From Epiperipatus broadwayi (Eukaryota; Onychophora; Udeonychophora; Euonychophora; Peripatidae), in assembly GCA_028023455.1 (NCBI GenBank), contig JAQFVV010000284.1, positions 386,501-450,500 on the forward strand: a stretch of DNA of 64,000 nt, given 5' to 3'. A program made the translations under genes and the position numbers. The notes under the pieces were generated by a model. The model searched no databases. It was given only the letters and a program-made list of their open reading frames with translations, and had not been told where the DNA came from. Position 1 is the first letter of the stretch. Every line of letters starts with the position of its first letter. Shown one piece after another: positions 14,270 to 23,769 of this stretch.

Positions 14270-14668
14270 ATATAATTTTTTGGGTAAAACCATGTATTAA
14301 TTGTTATTATATACCAATATTTTGATGAACAAGCATCTGCCATTGTCAAGGTACAATTTTGAAAGAAAACTGTTCGATCTCAAACTGTAACATGACTGAG
14401 TGTGAGATGAAGCATGAGAATCAGCTTGACATTGATTAATATTCAGAATATGAGGTTTATCAAAATGTATATTTCCCTTAGTTTTATCACCTATTAATTT
14501 AAAGTGAATATTAGAAGATATAGATAAAATAGAGTTTTCCATATGACTGGAATATGTTGTGCTTTATCAGCCCTATTCAAACCAGTAGGTCTCTACTATT
14601 TCAATTGACTCTCTCATGGTTCTCAATTCATATCTTTCCAAATTAGCAGGCATTTTTGCATTGTCAAA
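14270..14668 (-). mobile_element. Penelope-like element 3' part, left inverted arm
   Basis: The reverse complement of this segment is nearly identical to 15311-15706. Read on the - strand it carries the C-terminal tail of a Penelope-like ORF (words ERYELRTMRESIE, then HFKLIGDKTKGNIHFDKP) and ends at a (TA)-rich border. It directly continues the GIY-YIG-containing segment at 14669-15310 on the same strand. Confidence 0.75.
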
Positions 14669-15310
14669 GTCAGGTTTGTGACTACTTTCTAAAAAATGGA
14701 AAGTAAAAACACATGTCTTAATTTTTTGATTAAACACATTTTATGATATTCAATTCTGACATTTATTTGTCTATTAGACTGACCTACATAGAATCTTAAG
14801 CACTGCAAACATCGAATTTCATAAACTTCATGGTGTTCCAAAAATATTCTGTCTTTAGATTTATGGTAAAAAATCACCAGTTTTCTTGCCAGTAGAAAAT
14901 TAGTCTTCATATTAAAACAAGATAGTATTCAATTGAATTTATCAGTAACCCATTTAATATAAGGTAAAATTACTCTATTAAAAATGAATTCTCAATTCTA
15001 TCCTCTTTTTGTAAGTTCTATTTCTTAAGTAAGATGAGCCCTATCAGATGAATTATAAGCTCTAGTCAAAATATTTCTTGCTACAGCAAAAAATTGAGCA
15101 TGATGATGATGAGAATTAAAATTAACATACCTGTTTGTAAGGTAGATTTTGTGTAAACTGATATTGATAATGTTACATGACATTTTCTAGTAATTAAAAC
15201 ATCTAGAAAAGAATATGAACTGCTATTTTTTACTTCACTAGTAAATTTAATATTTGGATGCCAATTATTTATAAAAGCAAGAAAAGAATTTAAGACATCA
15301 ATGCCTTAAA
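14669..15310 (-). pseudogene. Penelope-like retroelement: end of RT plus GIY-YIG endonuclease, decayed
   Basis: Read on the - strand from 15310 down, the first part encodes FINNWHPNIKFTSEV and SYSFLDVLITRK, matching the region after the Penelope-like reverse transcriptase core (usually PFLDVLI). The second part (14910-14690) encodes HEVYEIRCLQCLRFYVGQS with a following NRQINVRI. This is the GIY-YIG nuclease signature of Penelope-like elements: the VY and FYVGQ tyrosines, a CxxC pair and the conserved arginine. Stops and frame changes separate the two parts, so it is inactive. The RT palm is missing; this is a 5'-truncated copy. Penelope-like elements are known for partial and inverted flanking copies, which fits the arms on either side. 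Confidence 0.8.
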
Positions 15311-15706
15311 TTTGACAATGCAAAAATGCTTTCTAATTTGGAAAGATATGATTTGAGAACCATGAGTGAGTCAATTGAAATATTAAAGAGACCTACTAGT
15401 TTAAATAGGGCTGATGAAGCACAATGTATTCCAGCCATATGTAAATATTTCATTTCATCTATATCTTCTAATATTGACTTTAAATTAATAGGTGGTACAA
15501 CTAAGGGAAATATACATTTTGATAAACCTTATATTCTGAATACTAAACTATTTCAAGCTGATTCCCATGCTTCATCTTGCACTCAGTCACATTACTGTTT
15601 AAGATCAAACAAATTTTCTTTCAAAAGTTTACCTGGTGGATATTATTTCATCAAAATATCAGTATATAATAAAAAGTAATACATGGTTTTATCCAAAAAT
15701 TAATTT
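15311..15706 (+). mobile_element. Penelope-like element 3' part, right inverted arm
   Basis: Inverted copy of 14270-14668. On the + strand an open frame of 117 codons (15326-15679) reads MLSNLERYDLRTMSESIEI and later FKLIGGTTKGNIHFDKPY, the same C-terminal tail as in the left arm. The arm borders a (TA)n tract, as the left arm does. Confidence 0.75.
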
Positions 15707-15737
15707 ATCTACATCATACATACAACCATAAAGACAT

Positions 15738-15739
<2 letters not shown>

Positions 15740-15799
<60 letters not shown>
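15740..15799. repeat. (TA)n microsatellite
   Basis: TA tract adjoining the right Penelope arm. Confidence 0.95.
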
Positions 15800-15802
<3 letters not shown>

Positions 15803-15850
15803 GGAATAGGATCCCATTCCCACAGATATATTATTAAATTAAAGAAAATT

Positions 15851-16315
<465 letters not shown>

Positions 16316-16649
16316 TATTTGTGTATGTGCATATTATAGATATTAATAAGTAATATTTATTAGTAAGCAGTAGTGAGAAAATGAATATTATACAAGATAG
16401 TTGCCTGTGACTTTTCTATTAAATCAAGCAGTTTCATTATATAGCTTATTTTTCTTTAAAATAAAACAGGCTAGATATCATATCTAAATGTCAACAGATT
16501 AATAGCTTGCCACACACATGTTTTCTAGAGTCAGTGTGAATGTGTAAACAGAGATGCAAACAATTTTTTAATTACACATAAATTTTTATTTTTATTTTGT
16601 TGTCTGAATTTTTCAATTGTCAAAGGAAAAGATGTTTGGATCTTTAACT
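16316..16649. other. AT-rich non-coding stretch
   Basis: No gene, element end or RNA recognised. Confidence 0.5.
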
Positions 16650-16715
16650 TGCATATCTGCCAACTATATAAATTTTCCAGGTTCGAATGGCCTGGTGGCA
16701 TCCTTGTATGGCAGA
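16650..16715 (+). repeat. SINE-like conserved segment, copy 1
   Basis: A segment ending in ggcctggtggcatccttgta is almost identical to 19861-19922 while its surroundings differ. It contains ggttcgaat, resembling a polymerase III B box. The element ends cannot be placed and no A box or poly-A tail is convincing. Likely a dispersed short repeat fragment. Confidence 0.5.
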
Positions 16716-16959
16716 TATACCAAGATTCTAACTCTAATCCCGATCTTTATAATTTGCTTCCCAGCACATGGCATGATAATCATTACCATGAATATCTTGA
16801 ATTTTAAAGGAAAAATGTGCCAGTAATTTTGAAATGAAATATTTTACTTGTATTAATGTAAAGTTATAGTTTGAATTTTGTGTAAAAAGTACTGCCAGTA
16901 AGAAAAATTATGCATGCGTAAATAAATGCAAGGAATAAAAATATAATAGTTAATATATT

Positions 16960-17486
16960 TTTTTTTTTAAAAAAAATAGTTTTATTTAAAATCCAACTGT
17001 TTAACTTGCCTAAGTAATAGCTAAAAGTAGAAGAAAAGAAACTTGGATAGGAGGAGGGAGAAATTTAGTTGTGGTAAGAAAACAACAGTCAACAATTTTT
17101 TATCATTATATTTGTGTGTATTTACTAACCAAAGTTTTTTTTTTTAATTTTTATATATAATCAATTTATGTAATGTAATTACTAATACTAAGTAAATTCT
17201 TTTTTACTATTGTTTTTGTTTTTGAGGAAGTTCACTGATATGTAATGATATACATATGCTGTTACATTATTTTAAAATAATGGGGAAACTCCTGACCTGT
17301 TATAATTGGACTCCCAATGTGGCATGATGTATAATAAACCACATGTTCCTTGATTAAATTTTTGTTTTAGATGAAATATTTTATCTAATTACATAAAGCT
17401 ATATACTTTAAATCTTATAAAAGCACTGCCTGAAAGAAATAGCACATATATTAAACATGAAAAAATATATATTAATAATTTTAAAT

Positions 17487-17538
<52 letters not shown>

Positions 17539-18070
17539 AAGCATAATATATATATATATATATATATTGTGCTTTAAAGTGTATGAGCAGTCACAGCCAT
17601 GTAAATTTATGATTGTACATGTGCCACCTCACGATGAGTGTCCTTTGGGAATCTACCTGTGTAACCCTATTTAAGCATTTCAATTAATCATAAATAAGTT
17701 GGTGGTATATATAAGCTGCAAATATAGAAGTATAAACTCATTATTTTTTGAAATGTATTAACTTCCTTAAATAAATAATTTGCTTGTTGTGCTCTTTGTT
17801 AAAAATGAAATGTAGAGAAAATGGAACTCTGGGGGGAGGAGATGTAAGCATGGATGGTCCAAAGGAAAATGATAGTCAACATTTTTTTTGTGTGTATGTA
17901 ATCCCTTTTTGCAAAATTACTAACCGAATGTCTTGGTAAATTGGCATTACTCATGTACCATAATTACTAACCCTAAGTAAAATATTTTTTTTGTTTATTT
18001 TTTTAATTACATTTACTGATATGTAATGGGCACATATGCTGTTATATTATTCTAATAAATAATATTAGAA
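16960..18070 (+). repeat. Diverged tandem duplication (~790-bp spacing) with internal (TA)n hairpins
   Basis: About 17030-17290 and 17800-18070 share acagtcaaca/atagtcaaca, tttgtgtgta, attactaa..ctaagtaaa and tgatatgtaatg...catatgctgtta in the same order and orientation. Between them lies a TA tract (17496-17534) and a second one framed by tttaaagca and tgctttaaa (17535-17577), forming a hairpin. No coding capacity. Confidence 0.65.
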
Positions 18071-18234
18071 ATTAAAAATAAATAGTTTGCAAACAAAAAT
18101 TTGTTTTAAACATTAAAAATTGAAAATTAAGTCACATAAACTCATATATATATATAAATGCACAGATGGAAAATTATTAAAAGAAAACTATTAAAAAAAG
18201 AAAAAAAAGTTTTAAAACTAACTTTTAAGAAAAA

Positions 18235-18235
<1 letters not shown>

Positions 18236-18273
<38 letters not shown>
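18236..18273. repeat. (TA)n microsatellite
   Basis: Uninterrupted TA tract. Confidence 0.95.
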
Positions 18274-18276
<3 letters not shown>

Positions 18277-19544
18277 TATGTAAAATAATTTAATTAATTC
18301 TATTGTGTAAAAAGGCTAAAAATAGAACTGATTATTTTTGATTAGTCAAAGTAAACTAGCCTTTGGGCATCTCAAGATTTAGAATTACAGGTGAAGTAGG
18401 AGGTAACAATAAAAATAGAATAGCCAATAAAAAATCCATCAGGAAACAGACCACAGAGAATCATCATGATGTCATGTCCAGTCAATCTGCAATTTTAATA
18501 TAAAAAGGAAAAGATTGGAAATAAATTATTAGGAGTGCTATAAGTGTTAGTTCCAGGAGAGTTTTTCCAAAGAAAAAAAAATGAAGTGTCATTTTCCTAC
18601 ATTGCAGATACCAGGGTCCTGTGATAAGATCCTCAAAGAGCTATACCAGCTACAGTAAAGGACCTCCAGATGAATACCAATAGAATGGCAAACAGCATAC
18701 CAGTCTCTCCAGGATGATGTGGGAATTAGAAACAAAGGGATACAAATTACAAGCAACTAAAAAGTATGGACTTTCTCTTTTAAAACCATAAGAACTTTAT
18801 ATAACTAATGAAATTTAACTATAAAACTCTTCCAGTATTTACATAAAAATATAAATTCCTATCTGACCAAACCAAATTATTTATTAATATTTACTTTTAT
18901 CATATGTAGTTTTAAAATCATTTCCATTAATTTATTTTTTCCATTCATTTAAGTGTTTATTATGATTTTTTCTGTTAAGCTAAACTTTTAATAAATGTTA
19001 AATTTAAGTTTGGTGTGGACGACTGCATAGATTATAAAGTTATGTTAGATTAATTAAAGGGAGGGTTAATCTTAGGTTATTTGTTATTTGTTTCACAGTT
19101 AGATTGGGTTAATGGGTTGGATGTCTCAGTGTAATTAGTAAATGTAGCATGAAAATCTGCTATGTGCAGGTTCACATTATATGCTGCACTTGGGCAAAAT
19201 AAGCCTATTTCTTATTGACCATTGGAGTCAGATGGTATTTTCTGCTCCTTGGATCACCCCTTTAACCTATGGATTGGGATCATAAGTTGGCAAAAAAGAC
19301 CACAATCCCTTCTGATGGAGTTTTTTGTATTGTTCTCCTCAGCAGACAGATGTAATATTCCTGTACTGGATGATGGACAATTTCTTCTATAACCATGCTG
19401 TTCAGGTGTACATTTCTGACAGTATGGTAGTATGCTATTGTATTCTTGTTGCATTAAATACATTGATATATCAGACAGATTGGAATTAGTTTGACTGTGA
19501 ACTTTTGGCCTAGGATTAAATAAAGAATATAGAATATTTTATTT
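18274..19544. other. Unassigned sequence, no gene seen
   Basis: AT-rich with a slightly more complex part (19000-19500), including a 69-codon - strand open frame without recognisable motifs. Nothing supports a gene. Confidence 0.4.
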
Positions 19545-19745
19545 TTCAAGTGCAATCTATGTAGTCTATCCATACTTGATACTCTAATAAAATAATAATT
19601 CATCTGTGTGAACTTCTAAAATAAAAGTTAAAATTTAAGTTGGATTAAATTTTCAAGTAAAAGTTATACTAAAATAAATAATTCTAAATTTTATATATGT
19701 GCAAAATAAATGTTACTGTGTATTGTTAATCTGGAAATGGCTTAT
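19545..19745 (-). repeat. Dispersed repeat, inverted relative to 7795-8075
   Basis: Its reverse complement matches the 7795-8075 repeat, including cacagatgaatt and gactacatagatt in the same order. Confidence 0.55.
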
Positions 19746-19860
19746 TCTTATTTTTTATTATCTTTCTTTATAATAAAATATATATTATCTCTGCTGCTCC
19801 ACAATCTAATGACTGGGTCATTTTGGTCATACTTATTTAAATTTTGTATCTTATTGTAAA

Positions 19861-19922
19861 TATCTACCTACTATATACATTTTCAAGGTTAGAATGGCCT
19901 GGTGGCATCCTTGTATGGCAGT
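19861..19922 (+). repeat. SINE-like conserved segment, copy 2
   Basis: Near-identical to 16650-16715 over about 60 bases, with one difference in the core 35 bases (ggttagaat here, ggttcgaat there). Confidence 0.5.
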
Positions 19923-19964
19923 TTTGGTAAGACTCAAATAAATACTCAACATACCTTGACCATT

Positions 19965-20017
19965 ATAATATATATATATATATATATTATAATGAGATCG
20001 GAAGAGGTATGTATGCA

Positions 20018-20055
<38 letters not shown>

Positions 20056-20060
20056 TGCTG
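19965..20060. repeat. Two adjacent TA hairpins around a short GC-richer spacer
   Basis: cattataata...tattataatg and gcatgatata...tatatcatgc each frame a TA tract. The spacer between them contains agatcggaagag (19995-20006), which equals the first 12 bases of a common sequencing adapter. Confidence 0.7.
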
Positions 20061-20069
20061 TATTAGGCA

Positions 20070-21643
20070 GCTAACAAGGTAATAGCCTGAAATCTGGGCA
20101 TGGCCACTTGGGGCATTATTTACATGTCAAAACATATAAAAATGCTATTTCGGGCAGCTGTGGCCTTACAGGCTAATACAACATTTCATATTGTATTAAC
20201 CCATTAGCTAGGCTGCTTTACATGACTTTGCACAAAAATATTACAGCCTGTTTTGTGCTTCGAAACTATTTATGCGTATTCGTTATATTCATAGCTGATT
20301 ACCGTTTTGCTTGAGGGTGTTTAAATTTCAAGGTGGTACAAGTTTTTCAAATCTCCATAATAGAATAATGTCATTTCGATTTAAAAAATGTTGTTAATTA
20401 TTAATTATTGTCATATGGTCCCAACCCTTCCCTAAAAAAAGGTTAATATGTAAAAAATTGGCAAAGTGTATGTTCGAACATGCTTCAACAAAGCTCACGC
20501 ACTAAGTCACATTTCAGCGAGGAAAATATTCGAGACCACTAAAAGGTCTGAGACGAACATGCAATTTTTCAACTTTTCTTTAGAATTGCTGAGTACAGAA
20601 AGGGTGTGAGATTGTGTCCTTTTTTTGTCAGGCACATAATGTCCACTTTTTATTACAGCAATAAAATAATAAATAATTTTAAAAAGTCCAAAGTTTGTGT
20701 CCTTTTTTTTGTTCATTTCATTAGAAATTGACAAGTATTTGGATTGAATTTTTTGCAGCGGGATTAAAATAAATGACGATTTTGGTTGACTTTTTGTTAA
20801 TAATAACAAATTACCAAATCCCCCCACCCCCAAAAGCAGTTGATTGTAGAAGATCCAAAATAAGGTAATTCAAACAAAATAGAAATCAAAGTAAAAAGAT
20901 GAGAAAAAGTGTTTTAAAAAAAAGAAAAGGTAAATTCTTGACTTTTTGTTACAATGCTTTTTCTGAGTGTGGGGGTGGGTGTTGGCCAAAACACAAAAGT
21001 CAATTTTGATTTAATATTAAAAAAAAAAACAATTACGTCAACCAAAAAAAAAAATTTGAAACAAGTCCCAAAGTTGATTCTCTTTTTCCAGCGCTGTTAA
21101 AATAATTTACTATTTTTGTTGACTTTTTGATAAGAATAACAGTACAAAATCCCCCCCCTCCCAAGCTGTTTCTTATAGTATCCAAAAAGAAGAGGCTAAT
21201 TCAAACATAATATAAATTAAAGTGAAAACAAGTTGTGTTTAAAAAAAAGTAAAATTAATAATAAGAAAAACCATTTAGTCACGCCAAAAAAAAAAAAAGG
21301 GTAGAATTAAGTCTAAACAAAGTTGCAAATAATTGTATTCTATTTTTTCGGTAGTGGGATTCAAACTAATTTGTTGACATGAAACGGTCCAAAGTTTTAA
21401 AATCATCAAAAGAAAAATTAGCAAAATTTGTTTAAAAAATGTTAGGTTCAAAAAAAAAACAAAAAAAAAAAAAAAGTAACAAAAATGAATATAAAAATTT
21501 GTTTAATAATAAAAAAATCATGTTGTAAATATAAAAAAAAGAAAAAGTTGTGGCGACCCAGTAACATTATATTTCATTGAATTTTGTCTAGCATCAATGC
21601 TCCAAGCGGCTTTGCCCAGATTTCAGGCTATTACCACTAACAA
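20070..21643. mobile_element. Non-autonomous DNA transposon with 39-bp TIRs and 8-bp target duplication
   Basis: The segment 20078-20116 (starting ggtaatagcctgaaat) is matched by the reverse complement of 21597-21635 with about four differences. Immediately outside are gctaacaa (20070-20077) and actaacaa (21636-21643), an 8-base direct repeat with one mismatch. TIRs plus an 8-bp target duplication fit the hAT, Merlin or P superfamilies; the class is not settled. The interior (~1.5 kb) has no transposase and holds diverged repeats containing gactttttg and C-rich runs (about 20788, 20940 and 21121), so the element is non-autonomous or deletion-derived. Confidence 0.8.
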
Positions 21644-22499
21644 ACTATCTAACTCAGAGGAAAAAAAAATTATATAACCTCTAGTTGAAGTCACATGGTA
21701 ATTATTTTTAAAATTTAAAATTACTTAAAAACATAATAAAATTTTAAAAAATACTTTAATTTCTATCATTTTCATATAAAGTCAGGGATGTCAAAATATA
21801 CATTTCATAGTTGAATGTAATGTTACCAATTTCTCTGTGAATAATGTTTATTGCTGATTGAAATAAATTGTATTGTTTTTTTTAAATAAGCTGATTTATT
21901 TAAAATGTAAATAATGTTTAAATTCAAATATACATGCACACTTTCTTCATAGATTCATCAACTGTTCCAAGTTCTAGAGTAATTGAAAATCCAAATAAAT
22001 AAATAATATATGGAACTTTTATTTATTGTTAATCCTTTCATCAGCATATCTGCATTCTTTTATGAATTTAAGTATATGAATATTTGTGTACAATATAATA
22101 ATTGTGTATTATGATGACATGTATGTGTCCATAAAGATGTGTGTGCTCGAACATTATGTAAATAGATAAATTTATTTTTATAATTTGAAGTTTTTGATTA
22201 ACATCTGATTAAAGAGATTTTTTTTTTTAGTATACAGGTAAGTTATTTTATAAAAAATAAATAGAGACAAGGCTTGTTGGTATAAAAAAATTAAAGATAA
22301 TTCTCATAAATTTAGAATTTTTATTGTTATTTATATAAATATTTATTACTCAAACAAGTTATTATAATATTTGTTTTTTATAAAAATAAATCAGAGTTTT
22401 TGATGAGAGAGTTTTTTTTTAAACAAAAACCAACAAGTTATTAACTTACAAAATATATTCTAGTAATTAAATATCTTTTTTCTTTTGTTATGAATCTAG
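21644..22499. other. Intron sequence upstream of guanylyl cyclase exon
   Basis: AT-rich, no other exon recognised. It ends in a T-rich tract and a tatgaatctag acceptor directly before the exon. Confidence 0.6.
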
Positions 22500-22649
22500 A
22501 TTTACTTTGGGTTGCACCAGAAATTATTGATAAGGGAAATCCTTACTTATTTGCAACACAGAAATCTGATGTCTACAGTTTTGCAATTATACTTCAAGAA
22601 ATATTTTTAAGAGATGTTCCATACTGCATGTACAATTTCTCTAAAACAG
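22500..22649 (+). CDS. Receptor guanylyl cyclase, kinase homology domain exon (subdomains VIII-IX)
   Basis: An internal exon of 150 bases bounded by a tctag acceptor and a g|gttaac donor. It reads (x)-LLWVAPEIIDKG, then ATQKSDVYSFAIILQEIFL, then RDVPYCMYNFSKT. LWxAPE and QKxDVYSFxIILQEI are the signature of the pseudokinase (kinase homology) domain of membrane guanylyl cyclases such as natriuretic peptide receptors, which make cGMP. In ordinary kinases these are the APE and DxWSxG regions. The exon starts in phase (two bases complete a codon begun upstream) and ends with one base of a glutamate codon completed by the exon at 44373. There are no stops. The exact paralogue cannot be told from this fragment. 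The catalytic-loop exon upstream was not found. Confidence 0.88.
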
Positions 22650-22739
22650 GTTAACATTTTTCTTACATATTATTAATATTATTATTCCTATTATTAATAT
22701 GATTATTAATTTTTATGCATTTAATTTCTTTAATTATTT

Positions 22740-22892
22740 TCTCTCTCTCTCTCTCTCTCTCCCTCCCCCCCTCTCTCCCTCCCTCCCCCTCTCTCTCTCC
22801 CTCCCTCCCTCCCTCTCTCTCTCCCTCCCTCCCTCTCTCTCTCGTTCGCTCGTTCTCTTTCCCTCTCTCTCTCTCTTTCTCTCGCTCGCTCA
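22740..22892. repeat. TC/CCCT-rich pyrimidine tract in the intron
   Basis: About 150 bases of polypyrimidine (CT, CCCT, CTCG) on the + strand, about 90 bases after the exon donor. The ORFs over it (polyproline/serine or arginine/glutamate) are artefacts of the repeat. Confidence 0.95.
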
Positions 22893-23439
22893 ATGTTCTT
22901 CATGCCATATTTTATTAGTCTATTAACTAAAATTTTAAATTTTGATAGACAATAATCTATATTACATCTGTGATTTGACTCAGTGGTGTGGTCTAATTAT
23001 TATTAATTTTAGTCAATAAAAGTCAATGAACTTCGTAAATACATCTCTTTATAATGGTAAAGAGTTAAATTGTTCAACATATATGCTAGCCCTCTGACAT
23101 ATTGTGTGCGAGCATCCTTAAGTATGATCTGTCAGATAAATTAGTTTCAGTATTTCCAATATAATAATCTAATATTGTTATTAAATAAAACCATAGAGAT
23201 ATTTTAATATCTTATTGTTAAATAATAGCTTTTCAACAGACTTAAAATTATAATTCTTTAAAATTCAACAATATAATTAATGATTAAATATATTTTTATG
23301 GTAGTGTAAAATATTCTGAGAATGGTTTAATTAGTTATCATCTGTGTTTACAGGTGATTTATAAATTTTAGGCAAATATAATCATTTACAATAACCTCAT
23401 TGACTTATTCTTTTACATTCAGGCCCTTGGCTAAATTTC

Positions 23440-23609
23440 TATAAATAGACTTTAATATTTAACACAGCATTACGCTGTTGCACATTAGTATTCATTCATT
23501 TATAGTTAAAATCTTCAAATCGCATGTGCAACAGCATAATGCTGTGTTAAATATTACAGTCTACAAACATCGCGCTATAAAAAAATGATTTATTTATATA
23601 AATAGACTT
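23440..23609. mobile_element. Hairpin element with 13-bp target duplication
   Basis: Arms of 39 bases (23447-23485 and 23524-23562; core aacacagcattacgctgttg) pair with three mismatches around a 38-base loop, followed by about 34 bases. The 13 bases tataaatagactt stand at both edges (23440-23452 and 23597-23609). The paralogous copy has one such site (5354-5365, tataaataggct), so the insertion boundaries are well supported. No coding capacity. Confidence 0.8.
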
Positions 23610-23769
23610 GCACAAATAAAGTAAGTGGAAATTATTATAGATTGGGGAATAGTATTACAGATTGTTAGAAAAGATAGACACCTCTCAAAGAAACTTATCT
23701 ATTGCATAATATATCTAAATTATTTGAAATTTATTACTTTTCTTTAGTAAAAAGTATAATAGAGGGAGG

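Noticed and set aside
22663-22926. Arg/Glu-rich and Ser/Leu/Pro-rich ORFs
   Set aside because: Frames of the TC/CCCT tract in the intron.
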